64,000 nucleotides of DNA. Origin: an uncultured Flavobacteriales bacterium (GTDB taxonomy: Bacteria; Bacteroidota; Bacteroidia; Flavobacteriales_E; Vicingaceae). Numbering within the stretch: the stretch's first letter is position 1; each line of letters begins with the position of its first letter. The notes beneath the pieces are model-generated. The model made no database searches. It saw only the letters and a program-made list of their open reading frames with translations, and was not told the origin of the DNA. A program made the position numbers and the translations under genes. Shown one piece after another: positions 16,607 through 25,001 of the stretch. The stretch covers positions 1 to 64,000 of the forward strand of contig CALCHN010000048.1 of NCBI GenBank assembly GCA_937901255.1, written 5' to 3'.

Positions 16607-16714
16607 AGCTTTATGGTTTTGGTTAGACAATAGTATAAACTCAAAAACAATACGTTTTAGTGTATAGATGAAATTTTTTGATAATTTCACAGTTATATGC
16701 AAAAAAAATTCATT

Positions 16715-18640
16715 ATGAAACTTCCTTCTATTCAATACCTTCAAGAAAAAACAGTAACTGCTTTAAAAAGATTCCCACTAAGCATAGTATCAGCAGCTAT
16801 TGGAGTAATTTGTGCTATTTATCTAATAGAAAATGAGCATAGGTTAGAGAGTGTTCTTCCAATTACCAATTTATTACTTACATCAGCATTAGCAATACCC
16901 TTATTTTTTGGCATTAATGTTTACAGCGAAAAATCCCAACTAAATACTAAATTTAAAACCATAGGAATTCTTATAGGTTTGGCAGTGTTAGCACTTATTT
17001 ATTACAGTTTACCAAACTCTTATGATACTTTTAACACTTCACTACCTTATATAAGGTATGCGATTTATAACGTTGCTATCCATTTATTGGTAGCTTTTGC
17101 TCCATTTATTCTTAAAAAAGAAATTAATGGCTTTTGGCAATACAACAAAGTGCTATTTATTAGGTTTTTAACTTCTGTATTATATTCCGGATTTTTATAT
17201 ATTGGAATTGTATTGGCTTTAGTTGCTTTAAACTTATTATTTGATGTAAAAATTCGTGACCAGTTTTACTTTGAGTTTTGGGTAATTATTGCAGGCCTGT
17301 TTAACACTTGGTTTTTTACTGCCGGAATGCCAACATCTTTAACCAATTTAGATAACGATTATGAATATCCTACAGGATTAAAGATTTTTTCTCAATACAT
17401 TTTACTGCCCTTATTAATGTTGTATTTACTAATTCTATACGGTTATGGTATTAAAATATTTGCCGCTTGGGACTGGCCAAAAGGAATTGTTTCTTACCTA
17501 ATAGTTTGTGTAGCTATATTAGGAATTCTAAATTTTTTACTGATTTATCCTTATTCCAAACAAAAAGAAAACAAATGGATTGCTACTTTCTCTAGGGCTT
17601 ACTATTTTATTTTATTTCCATTAATTATTATGTTATTCATTGCTATTAATATGCGTATTGGAGATTATGGAATTACCATAAACCGATATATCATTTTATT
17701 ATTGGGATGTTGGCTTACAATAGTTGCTATTTACTTTGCATTAGGAAAAAGTAATATTAAATTTATTCCTATTTCGCTTTTTACAGTTATACTACTAACC
17801 TCTTTTGGTCCTTGGGGAATGTTTTCTGTAAGCGAAAACAGTCAAGTAAACAGACTTAAAAACCTTTTAGAAACACACCAATTATTAGAAGATAATAGTA
17901 TTACAAATGAGCAAACTATAGATTTAGTTTCGTCCTATTACAACCATGAGTTTATCCCAAAAAACGAAAAACTAGTCCCCGACTCCATTAAAAATGATAT
18001 AAAATCTATTTTAGATTATTTAAACGACCATCATGGCTTAACCAAAATAAAACCATGGTTTAGCACTGATTATGATGCTGAAATTGCAAGTTTTAATCAG
18101 GACAAAAGGAAATACGAACGAGTTAATGAAGCAAAAGTGTATATGAATGCGTTAGGACTAGCATATTCTCATCATTACACTACTAAAAATCAAAACTACT
18201 TTTCTTTTTCAGCCGAAAATAAACATAATGGAGTTTTAACTATTACTGGTTTTGATTATCAAGTTAAAGTAAATAGCAATTACAACAACAATGTAGTTTT
18301 ACAAACTTTTGCAATAAACAATAAAGAATACGAACTAAAAATACAAGACCATGAAAACATGTTGCTTTTGCTTGAAGACAAACAGCTTAAAAGTGCTTTA
18401 GATTTTGATAAACTCATAAAAAAATTAATAGATAAATACAAAAACTCCAATAACAATTATAACATTCCAGCAAACGAAATGACCATTGTATCGGAAACAG
18501 AAGAAATTAAATTGAAGTTTATTTTTGATAACATTAATATAGAAACAGATAAAAAAACTATAAAACCAAGCTATTTTAACGGAATTTTATTGTTACAAAT
18601 AAAAGGTGAAACACTCTTAAACACTGAAGAGTTAGAATAA
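16715..18640 (+). CDS. DUF4153 multi-pass membrane protein
   Basis: A roughly 640-residue protein. The first 400 residues contain about ten hydrophobic segments (for example VSAAIGVICAIYLIE and VLALVALNLLF). The segment EFWVIIAGLFNTWFFTAGMP belongs to the DUF4153 family. The C-terminal 240 residues are soluble and charged. The family's function is unknown. An in-frame ATG six codons upstream (16697) is possible; MKLPSIQYLQEK at 16715 looks more like the family start. The gene diverges from tonB, and a perfect TGAAATT/AATTTCA hairpin (16669-16689) lies between them. Confidence 0.82.
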   Translation: MKLPSIQYLQEKTVTALKRFPLSIVSAAIGVICAIYLIENEHRLESVLPITNLLLTSALAIPLFFGINVYSEKSQLNTKFKTIGILIGLAVLALIYYSLPNSYDTFNTSLPYIRYAIYNVAIHLLVAFAPFILKKEINGFWQYNKVLFIRFLTSVLYSGFLYIGIVLALVALNLLFDVKIRDQFYFEFWVIIAGLFNTWFFTAGMPTSLTNLDNDYEYPTGLKIFSQYILLPLLMLYLLILYGYGIKIFAAWDWPKGIVSYLIVCVAILGILNFLLIYPYSKQKENKWIATFSRAYYFILFPLIIMLFIAINMRIGDYGITINRYIILLLGCWLTIVAIYFALGKSNIKFIPISLFTVILLTSFGPWGMFSVSENSQVNRLKNLLETHQLLEDNSITNEQTIDLVSSYYNHEFIPKNEKLVPDSIKNDIKSILDYLNDHHGLTKIKPWFSTDYDAEIASFNQDKRKYERVNEAKVYMNALGLAYSHHYTTKNQNYFSFSAENKHNGVLTITGFDYQVKVNSNYNNNVVLQTFAINNKEYELKIQDHENMLLLLEDKQLKSALDFDKLIKKLIDKYKNSNNNYNIPANEMTIVSETEEIKLKFIFDNINIETDKKTIKPSYFNGILLLQIKGETLLNTEELE

Positions 18641-18708
18641 AAAACTCATTTAAAATAAAAAAGTAATTAGTTAGTTAAAAAAAATGAAATCGAATGAAAA
18701 AAAATTCC

Positions 18709-18716
18709 TAAGTTTG
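18709..18716 (+). promoter_or_regulatory. -7 box of the rpmG promoter
   Basis: TAAGTTTG matches the Bacteroidetes TAnnTTTG box exactly and lies 28 bp before the rpmG start. It probably drives rpmG and the DUF4295 gene. Confidence 0.6.
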
Positions 18717-18743
18717 CAGTCCAATTTTTAAAAGGTATATAAA

Positions 18744-18926
18744 ATGGCAAAGAAAGGAAATAGAATTCAAGTAATCATGGAATGCACAGAGCACAAAAAC
18801 AGTGGTGTGCCAGGAACTTCAAGATACATTACTACAAAAAACAAAAGAAATACTCCAGATAGAATTGAATTGAAAAAATACAATCCTATCCTTAAGAAAG
18901 TAACTGTTCACAAAGAAATTAAATAA
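18744..18926 (+). CDS. rpmG: 50S ribosomal protein bL33
   Basis: A 60-residue basic protein, MAKKGNRIQVIMECTEHKNS at the start and KNKRNTPDRIELKKYNP in the middle, matching bL33 of Bacteroidetes. It binds 23S rRNA near the tRNA exit site. Only one cysteine is present, so it is the zinc-free (C-) form. The gene is followed by the DUF4295 gene, a standard neighbour in Bacteroidetes; rpmB is usually just upstream but is absent here. Confidence 0.97.
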   Translation: MAKKGNRIQVIMECTEHKNSGVPGTSRYITTKNKRNTPDRIELKKYNPILKKVTVHKEIK

Positions 18927-19008
18927 TTAAATTTTTTCATAAACAGAAAATTTCAATTTACATAAGAGATTTTCAATTTGTAAAAAAATTAAAATAAAAC
19001 TATAAGAT

Positions 19009-19161
19009 ATGGCTAAGAAAGTTGTTGCATCTATTCAGAAAGAAGGTGGTAAAAATTATACTAAAGTAATTAAAATGGTGAAGTCTCCTAAATCAGGTGC
19101 TTATGCCTTTAAAGAAGAAATTGTTACTAAAGATAGAGTAGAAGATTTTTTTAAAAAATAA
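19009..19161 (+). CDS. DUF4295 small protein
   Basis: A 50-residue basic protein, beginning MAKKVVASIQKEGGKNYTKV and containing VKSPKSGAYAFKEEIV. It belongs to DUF4295, a family restricted to Bacteroidetes and nearly always found between rpmG and ftsY, as here. Size, charge and gene order suggest a ribosome-associated protein. It is followed by a strong terminator that separates it from ftsY. Confidence 0.93.
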   Translation: MAKKVVASIQKEGGKNYTKVIKMVKSPKSGAYAFKEEIVTKDRVEDFFKK

Positions 19162-19195
19162 TTTTTCTCCTCTTTTAGTTGCTAAATATTTTATT

Positions 19196-19233
19196 GCTTC
19201 TTTCTTTATCATAAGGAAAGAAGCTTTTTTTTT
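19196..19233 (+). terminator. Rho-independent terminator before ftsY
   Basis: A perfect nine-base stem GCTTCTTTC / GAAAGAAGC with an 11-base loop is followed by nine T residues. It ends the rpmG-DUF4295 transcript. A second perfect hairpin (ATTGAAGT/ACTTCAAT, 19236-19257) lies between it and ftsY. Confidence 0.9.
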
Positions 19234-19280
19234 ATATTGAAGTAATTTAACTTCAATTATCATCTCAATCAGTTATTAAT

Positions 19281-20234
19281 ATGGGCTTTTTCAAAATATT
19301 TTCAAAAGAAAAGAAAGAAGTACTTGATGAAGGTTTAACCAAAACCAAAGAAAACTTTTTCTCAAAATTATCTAAAGCTGTTGCCGGAAAATCTAAAGTT
19401 GATAGTGAAATACTAGACAACCTTGAAGAAATTTTAGTAACCTCTGATGTTGGTGTAGATACCACTCTTAAGATTATTGAAAAAATTGAAACCCGAGTTG
19501 CTAAAGACAAATATTTAGGAACTGATGAACTGAATAAAATTCTTAGAGAAGAAATTACTGCCCTTTTAGAAGAAAATAATACTGAGAATTATACCGAATT
19601 CACTATACCTCAACAAGACGAACCTTATGTAATTATGGTGGTTGGTGTAAATGGTGTTGGCAAAACCACCACCATAGGAAAATTGGCTCACCAACTTAAA
19701 AAAACTGGTAAAAAAGTAATGCTCGGAGCTTCAGATACTTTTAGAGCTGCTGCCGTAGATCAACTTAAAATTTGGGCAAGCAGAGTAGATGTTCCTATTG
19801 TAGAACAAGGAATGAATGCCGACCCTGCCTCTGTGGCTTTCGACACTTTACAATCTGCAAAAGCAAAAGGAATGGACGTTGTAATTATAGATACTGCAGG
19901 AAGATTGCACAACAAAATCAACTTAATGAATGAGCTTTCTAAAATTAAAAATGTAATGAAGAAAGTTATTCCTAATGCTCCTCACGAAATTTTATTGGTG
20001 TTAGATGGTTCTACAGGACAAAATGCTTACGAACAAGCCAAACAGTTTTCTTTAGCTACAGAAATTAATGCCTTAGCCATTACTAAGCTTGATGGTACTG
20101 CAAAAGGCGGAGTGGTTATTGGCATTTCCGACCAATTTAAAATTCCTGTAAAATATATTGGTGTTGGCGAAGGTATAGAACACCTTCAGGTTTTTAACAA
20201 AGTTGAATTTGTTGATTCTTTGTTTAAAGAATAA
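19281..20234 (+). CDS. ftsY: Signal recognition particle receptor FtsY
   Basis: A 317-residue SRP GTPase with a short acidic N-terminal region and a complete NG domain. Motifs are GVNGVGKTTTIGKLA (G1), DTFRAAAVDQL, DTAGRLHNK (G3), TKLDGTAKGG (G4) and VGEGIEHLQVF at the end. It docks ribosome-SRP complexes at the inner membrane for protein insertion. The long acidic A domain of E. coli FtsY is missing, as usual in Bacteroidetes. It follows the ribosomal pair rpmG-DUF4295, a conserved order in the phylum. Confidence 0.97.
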   Translation: MGFFKIFSKEKKEVLDEGLTKTKENFFSKLSKAVAGKSKVDSEILDNLEEILVTSDVGVDTTLKIIEKIETRVAKDKYLGTDELNKILREEITALLEENNTENYTEFTIPQQDEPYVIMVVGVNGVGKTTTIGKLAHQLKKTGKKVMLGASDTFRAAAVDQLKIWASRVDVPIVEQGMNADPASVAFDTLQSAKAKGMDVVIIDTAGRLHNKINLMNELSKIKNVMKKVIPNAPHEILLVLDGSTGQNAYEQAKQFSLATEINALAITKLDGTAKGGVVIGISDQFKIPVKYIGVGEGIEHLQVFNKVEFVDSLFKE

Positions 20235-20304
20235 TAAACTACACTTAACTTCTATCGCACAATTATTGTTAGCTTTAACTTTCTAAAGTATAACACCTAT
20301 TTTA

Positions 20305-21600
20305 ATGCTAAAATTCAGCTACAGTCTATTTTTCACTCTTATTTTATTTATAAGTTCTTCCGTTTTTGCACAGACTTCTGAAGAAAAAATAAATAACTTA
20401 ACAGAAGAAATCAATCAACTCGACCAACAAAAAGAAGAACTTTACCAAAAGTTGGAAACTTACAAGCTTGCCAAACTCCGTGAAGATTTATACCAATACG
20501 GCTTACCCAAAACCAATGAAGATGAAGAAATCATTCATCATGCTGCTATGAGCTTGGTGTATTCCGAACCACACGAACAAGCCAAATGGGTTGCTCATAT
20601 TATTTTGCCTGATATTATTAACGGAAAAACAGGCAGAACCAACGATTTTAGAGAAGATTCGCTAATTAAAACAGGTTCGGCAACTGAGATAGATTATTTT
20701 CTTAAAGAAAAAAAAGAAGATGGTAATTATGAGTATGATGGATTTGGCTACGACAGAGGTCATTTAGCTCCTTCAGCAGATTTTAGATGGAGCAAAAAAG
20801 CACTTTCAGAATCGTATTTCTATTCTAATATGTCGCCACAATTGGCAGAATTTAACAGAGAAAAATGGGGCGAGTTAGAAGATATTTTACGAGGCTACAT
20901 CTATAACAATCCAACTACACAACTTTATGTGGTTACTGGTCCATTATTAAACGATACGCTTCCTAAAATTGAAAGAAGCGTTAATAAAGTAAGTATCCCT
21001 GCATATTATTACAAAGTGGTAATGGATTTAACCAACCAAAAAGCTATTGGATTTATAATGCCCAACCAAAAAATTAACTATCCATTAAAAAATTATGCTG
21101 TAAGTATTGATGAAGTTGAAGCTGCCACAGGAATTGACTTCTTCTATCAAGTAGAAGATGAACAAGAAAATGCGTTGGAAAGTCAGAAAAACATTACAGA
21201 TTGGTTGCCCGAAAAACAAAAAAATGATGTTCAGCCACTTTACCAACCCGACTTGCCAAAAGGTGTTTACAATACTATACAAGCCAAAAGATTAATGGGC
21301 AGCAATAGAAAAGTTACTATTGCCGGAACAGTTGTAAGCAGCAAAGAAACCCGCAACGGACATTTATTTTTAAATTTAGATGTGAATTATCCTAACCATA
21401 TTTTTACCATTGCCATTTGGAAACAAAACATATTGAATTTTAGTTATAATCCGCACGATATACTGTTACACAGAACCATTTATGTAACGGGAAAAATTGC
21501 TGATTTTGATGGAATTCCTACCATGATTTTAGACAATGAAAAAGCCATAGAAATTCAAGCTAAAGAAAGGTATAAGTTGGTAATTGGTGATGAGGATTAA
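20305..21600 (+). CDS. Secreted NUC1-type endonuclease with C-terminal OB-like domain
   Basis: A 431-residue exported protein. Residues 1-22 are a signal peptide (ending SSVFA). Residues 25-55 form a coiled coil (KINNLTEEINQLDQQKEELY). Residues 70-280 are a DNA/RNA non-specific endonuclease with the catalytic motif DRGHLAPSADF (His153 in DRGH) and the metal-ligand Asn region YFYSNMSPQ. The C-terminal 110 residues (about 325-430; KVTIAGTVVSSKETRNGHLF, then TIYVTGKI) look like an OB-fold nucleic-acid-binding domain. It probably degrades DNA or RNA in the periplasm or outside the cell. The coiled coil plus nuclease plus OB combination is unusual. No clear operon partner. Confidence 0.88.
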   Translation: MLKFSYSLFFTLILFISSSVFAQTSEEKINNLTEEINQLDQQKEELYQKLETYKLAKLREDLYQYGLPKTNEDEEIIHHAAMSLVYSEPHEQAKWVAHIILPDIINGKTGRTNDFREDSLIKTGSATEIDYFLKEKKEDGNYEYDGFGYDRGHLAPSADFRWSKKALSESYFYSNMSPQLAEFNREKWGELEDILRGYIYNNPTTQLYVVTGPLLNDTLPKIERSVNKVSIPAYYYKVVMDLTNQKAIGFIMPNQKINYPLKNYAVSIDEVEAATGIDFFYQVEDEQENALESQKNITDWLPEKQKNDVQPLYQPDLPKGVYNTIQAKRLMGSNRKVTIAGTVVSSKETRNGHLFLNLDVNYPNHIFTIAIWKQNILNFSYNPHDILLHRTIYVTGKIADFDGIPTMILDNEKAIEIQAKERYKLVIGDED

Positions 21601-21659
21601 TTAAACCATTCAATATTTTTTATAATCAAAATCTCAAAAATAATATCCTTTGCACCTAA

Positions 21660-21693
21660 AATTTGGTCACCCAAATTATTAGGAGTAACTTTG
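21660..21693 (+). promoter_or_regulatory. Promoter of the FKBP gene with an operator-like dyad
   Basis: A perfect -7 box TAACTTTG lies at 21686-21693, 24 bp before the start codon. Eight bases upstream is a perfect dyad AATTTGG-TCAC-CCAAATT (21660-21677) that would overlap the spacer and -33 region. Confidence 0.5.
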
Positions 21694-21717
21694 TATAAAT
21701 CAAAAAAATAAAATTTA

Positions 21718-22194
21718 ATGAGTACAAACAAAGTAATTGCAGTTTCTTATAACTTATATAAAGGTACTGCTGAAGGCGAGTTAATCGAATCGACAGAAGG
21801 TAAAGAACCTTTAAAATTTTTATCGGGTGTAGGTCAAATGATTCCTGATTTTGAAAATAATATTGTTAACTTAAAAGAAGGCGATGAGTTTTCTTTCGGA
21901 ATAAAAGCCGAAAAAGCTTATGGCTCAAGAACTGATGAAGCTATTATTGAATTACCTCAAGATATCTTTAAAAAAGACGGACAATTAGTTCCTGAAGTAG
22001 TTGTAGATAATGTTTTACCTCTACAAGATCAAAACGGAAATGTAGTTCCTGCAAAAGTAGTATCTATTAATGATGCCACTATTACAGTAGATGTTAACCA
22101 TCCATTGGCAGACCAAGATTTACATTTTACAGGTAAAGTAATTGAAACAAGAGCTGCTACTGCAGAAGAGCTTGACCACGGACACGCTCACTAA
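21718..22194 (+). CDS. FKBP-type peptidyl-prolyl isomerase, SlyD-like
   Basis: A 158-residue cytoplasmic protein with the SlyD layout: FKBP strands (KVIAVSYNLYKGTAEGELIE), the active-site segment PLKFLSGVGQMIPDFEN, and an inserted-flap region (AYGSRTDEAIIELP through VNHPLADQDLHF). The tail is short and His-rich (HGHAH), a reduced version of the nickel-binding SlyD tail. It catalyses prolyl isomerisation and assists folding, possibly metal handling. It is a single gene, bounded by its own promoter and a strong terminator. Confidence 0.93.
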   Translation: MSTNKVIAVSYNLYKGTAEGELIESTEGKEPLKFLSGVGQMIPDFENNIVNLKEGDEFSFGIKAEKAYGSRTDEAIIELPQDIFKKDGQLVPEVVVDNVLPLQDQNGNVVPAKVVSINDATITVDVNHPLADQDLHFTGKVIETRAATAEELDHGHAH

Positions 22195-22210
22195 TTTCAA
22201 CGAAACCAAT

Positions 22211-22243
22211 AAAAAAAGCAGCTAAAATTTAGCTGCTTTTTTT
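22211..22243. terminator. Bidirectional terminator
   Basis: Palindrome AGCAGCTAAA-A-TTTAGCTGCT (22217-22237) is flanked by an A run on the left and seven Ts on the right. It can end the FKBP transcript (+) and the DUF4143 ATPase transcript (-), which converge here. Confidence 0.88.
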
Positions 22244-22287
22244 GTTGTCCTTTTTAACCACTCTTCCATTTATCTATTTCTAATAAC

Positions 22288-23478
22288 CTAAGTAGGTTTA
22301 TGTTTTTTTCTAATCATTTCAATATCATCATAACTTCTAAGTATATATTTTTCTTTTGCTTTAAAGTTATCAAATAGCATTTGTTGTTTTTGGCTTAAAG
22401 CTTCGTTATGAAATTTACATTCCATTAACACTTTATTTTGAGATATAAAATCCAATTCGGTAGAATTCTCATAAATATAGCTTAAATTCAAGTATTTTAA
22501 TCGAAGATAGGCGTAGTTTTCAAACAATGCACCCCAATCTCGTTCACCAGTATAAAAAGTTCTTATTCCTGTATCACAACAATATATTTTTTTAGGCGAA
22601 ACCAATTGCTCGTTGAGTTTCCCAAACCTTGTAACTGGATTAACAATAAAAGTATCGCAAAACATATCAAAATAACGCTTAGAAGTTTCCGTTGAAACAC
22701 CTAATACTTTAGCAACTTTATTTATACTCATAGTTTTACCACTTCGTTCCATCAGCAATAAAAAATAATCTTTTAGCTGTTTTATTTGTCGTATTCCATT
22801 CACGGCAGCAATATCCTTATAAATAATGTTATCCATCAATTCATTAATGTAAACAGCATCATTAGTTAATACATATTCAGGAATTCCACCTGTTAATAAA
22901 TAGTCTTTAAAGTAAGTTTCTTTTAAATGCTCATCTGCTTTAGTTATAACAATATTTTTAAAATTCAAATACATTTCAAAGCTTAAAGGTAAAACTTCAA
23001 GAGTAATACTTCTGCCAGTTAAATGACCTTTTTGTTTTTGCAACAAAGAAGCACTTGATGAAGATGCTAAAATTTTTGAATTTCCTTTATCATAAAGGTT
23101 TTTAAGTTGCAATTCATACTCATCAACAAATGTTATTTCATCTAAAAACAAATACACCTGCTCTTCATTTTTAATTTTATGAATAATTTTAAAACTTTCA
23201 ACAATGTCTATAATTGATTTTCCAATAAAAAGGAAATCATCCATACTCACATATAAAATATGAAGTGGGTTTATTTTTTTTTCATTAATTAAATATTTAA
23301 TACAAAGTTTCATTAAGCTAGTTTTACCTATTCTGCGTAAACCAGTTAAAAAAACAACTTGTTTATTTATAATGTTTGGTAAAATAAAATCAAAACTTTC
23401 AGTTCTATCTAATAACCCATCTAAAATAGTAGTGTTATTTTCCCACCAAGGATTATATCTATATAACTCTTTTTCCAT
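22288..23478 (-). CDS. AAA ATPase with C-terminal DUF4143
   Basis: A 396-residue protein from the preferred start MEKELYRYNPWWEN. It has Walker A GLRRIGKTSLMK, Walker B VYLFLDEITFVDEYE, a winged-helix-like segment around MSINKVAKVLGVSTETSKRY, and a C-terminal nuclease-fold-like DUF4143 region ending in ENSTELDFISQNKVLMECK. Such ATPases are common in variable regions of bacterial genomes; their function is not established. An upstream ATG at 23496 is open, but a TATTTTTG box at 23500-23507 puts the likely transcript start near 23493, so the ATG at 23478 is favoured. It is convergent with the FKBP gene. Confidence 0.85.
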   Translation of the reverse strand: MEKELYRYNPWWENNTTILDGLLDRTESFDFILPNIINKQVVFLTGLRRIGKTSLMKLCIKYLINEKKINPLHILYVSMDDFLFIGKSIIDIVESFKIIHKIKNEEQVYLFLDEITFVDEYELQLKNLYDKGNSKILASSSSASLLQKQKGHLTGRSITLEVLPLSFEMYLNFKNIVITKADEHLKETYFKDYLLTGGIPEYVLTNDAVYINELMDNIIYKDIAAVNGIRQIKQLKDYFLLLMERSGKTMSINKVAKVLGVSTETSKRYFDMFCDTFIVNPVTRFGKLNEQLVSPKKIYCCDTGIRTFYTGERDWGALFENYAYLRLKYLNLSYIYENSTELDFISQNKVLMECKFHNEALSQKQQMLFDNFKAKEKYILRSYDDIEMIRKKHKPT

Positions 23479-23499
23479 AATTATTACATTAATCATTTA

Positions 23500-23507
23500 C
23501 AAAAATA
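23500..23507 (-). promoter_or_regulatory. -7 box of the DUF4143 ATPase promoter
   Basis: TATTTTTG on the minus strand matches TAnnTTTG exactly, 22 bp before the ATG at 23478. It abuts the hairpin at 23511-23537. Confidence 0.5.
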
Positions 23508-23510
23508 CAA

Positions 23511-23537
23511 AAAGCATTTGTTTGTAACAAATGCTTT
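23511..23537 (-). terminator. Perfect 12-bp hairpin before the ATPase gene
   Basis: AAAGCATTTGTT-TGT-AACAAATGCTTT is a perfect stem-loop followed on the minus strand by T-rich sequence, so it can terminate read-through from the gene 23656-24522. A related dyad TTGTTTG-TTG-CAAACAA lies at 23547-23563. Because the hairpin touches the -7 box, an operator role is also possible. Confidence 0.6.
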
Positions 23538-23609
23538 CTTACTTTATTGTTTGTTGCAAACAAATGATTTTTGTGTGTTTATTATATAAAATTGGAGGGG
23601 TTACGTTGT

Positions 23610-23643
23610 AAATAAGATAGTTACTTATTGGTGAATCTTATTT
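23610..23643 (-). terminator. Weak terminator hairpin
   Basis: AAATAAGAT and ATCTTATTT are perfect nine-base arms around a 16-base loop, 13 bp after the stop of the gene 23656-24522. There is no strong T tract. Confidence 0.4.
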
Positions 23644-23655
23644 AAAAAGGTTTTA

Positions 23656-24522
23656 TTATTTCAATGGGTCATTCCAGTTTTTATCTTTAGCCGATTTATC
23701 GAGTTGGATTTTCACATCTTTTTCATAAACCCATTTATTTTTATCGAGAGTTAACGCATCAAAAGTATCTAATGCAGGACCATAATATTCGTAAATTCCT
23801 TTCACCCTTGAACTAGACGGAACCAAAAAATCGAAAATAATCTGCTGTTGTTTTGGATGGTATTTCAACGACATGCTTGCATTTTTTGAATATTCGAAAA
23901 TTACCCTACGTTGAGTTCTTTTTTCCATCTTAAAAATAGGAGCTCCCAACTTAATATTGCCTTTACTATCTACCACAATTACATCTATCACTTTTTTGTT
24001 GGTCATTAAATTATTTCCATCCCAACCTAAAACGGTATAGTAGTCCTCCCCTATTTTCTTATCATGAATAATTTCATAATACAAAGCTCCAAACCATGTA
24101 TTTGCTGTAAATGTTTTGGATTCTAGTTTCTCTAATTCCGAAGATTTATCTATTAACTCGGTAACTATTACTTTATCATCGGCTGTTTTAAACTGCGTAA
24201 AGGCAAAATAAGTATAAGTACCATCTGTATGCGGTAAAGTCCAATTATAAATTTTTAATTGATGGGCTTTTAACACACTAATTTTATCTACTTTACTGAA
24301 ATCAACATCAAACGAAGCATTGTTGGCTAGCACTTCTTCTAAAACAGCTTTAAATTTGGTATTAGCTGCTGCTTTTTGTTCGTCCGTACTACTTTCTATA
24401 ATTGCTTTACCATATTTATTTAGCGAATCTATTTCACTGCTAAATAAGCCGGGCAATTCTTGTGCTACTCCTAAAAACGGAAGTAATACAATTAGTAAAG
24501 TAAGTTTAATGTTATTTATCAT
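23656..24522 (-). CDS. Secreted protein of unknown function
   Basis: A 288-residue protein with a signal peptide (MINNIKLTLLIVLLPFLGVA, then QELPG). The mature part is about half beta structure, with conserved-looking aromatic segments WTLPHTDGTYTYFAFTQFK, YYTVLGWDGNNLMTNKKVID and KMEKRTQRRVIFEYS. I recognise it as a type widespread in Bacteroidetes, but without an assigned role. No lipobox, catalytic motif or T9SS tail is visible. It stands alone between two terminators. Confidence 0.75.
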   Translation of the reverse strand: MINNIKLTLLIVLLPFLGVAQELPGLFSSEIDSLNKYGKAIIESSTDEQKAAANTKFKAVLEEVLANNASFDVDFSKVDKISVLKAHQLKIYNWTLPHTDGTYTYFAFTQFKTADDKVIVTELIDKSSELEKLESKTFTANTWFGALYYEIIHDKKIGEDYYTVLGWDGNNLMTNKKVIDVIVVDSKGNIKLGAPIFKMEKRTQRRVIFEYSKNASMSLKYHPKQQQIIFDFLVPSSSRVKGIYEYYGPALDTFDALTLDKNKWVYEKDVKIQLDKSAKDKNWNDPLK

Positions 24523-24534
24523 GATATAAAATTA

Positions 24535-24572
24535 AAAAACCGTGCATAATTTCTCAACTATACACGGTTTTT
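24535..24572 (-). terminator. Terminator after the ferredoxin gene
   Basis: AAAAACCGTG and CACGGTTTTT form a perfect ten-base stem with an 18-base loop and T-rich sequence on the minus strand. It lies 29 bp past the ferredoxin stop. Confidence 0.8.
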
Positions 24573-24600
24573 ATTTACCAATATTGTTCCACTTACAATT

Positions 24601-24948
24601 TTATAAGTGTAATCTGTCTTTTTTTGCTAATAATTCCTCTTCCGTTTCTCTAACATCTTCATCATCCACACAACAATCAACCGGACAAACTGCCGCACAT
24701 TGAGGCTCATCATGGAAACCTTTGCACTCTGTACATTTATCAGGTACAATGTAGTAAAAATCTAAACTAATTGGTTCCTGAGCTTCATCAGCATTAACAG
24801 AACTTCCGTTCATTAGTGTATAATCACCTTTCACTTCAGTTCCATCACTTACTCTCCACTCATCACCACCTTCATAAATTGCATTGTTAGGGCATTCTGG
24901 TTCGCAAGCCCCACAATTAATACATTCGTCTGTTATTATAATTGCCAT
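24601..24948 (-). CDS. 4Fe-4S dicluster ferredoxin
   Basis: A 115-residue ferredoxin. The first cluster motif is CINCGACEPECP (residues 9-20); the second is CTECKGFHDEPQCAAVCPVD, with a longer spacing typical of the YfhL/Allochromatium type. Between them is a roughly 50-residue insertion (GSSVNADEAQEPISLDFYY). It is a soluble electron carrier; its partner is unknown. It is divergent from the acyl-CoA reductase gene with overlapping promoters, a neighbourhood often conserved in Bacteroidetes. Confidence 0.94.
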   Translation of the reverse strand: MAIIITDECINCGACEPECPNNAIYEGGDEWRVSDGTEVKGDYTLMNGSSVNADEAQEPISLDFYYIVPDKCTECKGFHDEPQCAAVCPVDCCVDDEDVRETEEELLAKKDRLHL

Positions 24949-24982
24949 TTGTTATCAATTTTTATGTTCGTAATTTCGCATG

Positions 24983-24990
24983 CAAATATA
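24983..24990 (-). promoter_or_regulatory. -7 box of the ferredoxin promoter
   Basis: TATATTTG on the minus strand matches TAnnTTTG, 34 bp before the ferredoxin start. On the plus strand TAATTTCG (24971-24978) is a near match for the divergent acyl-CoA reductase gene. Confidence 0.55.
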
Positions 24991-25001
24991 CAGAAACTTA
25001 A

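Noticed and set aside
16553..16744. Separate 63-residue gene upstream of tonB
   Set aside because: It is in the same frame as tonB, ends at the disputed TAA, and its last residues are the natural TonB N-terminus; the part before MNHFQK lies in the divergent promoter region.
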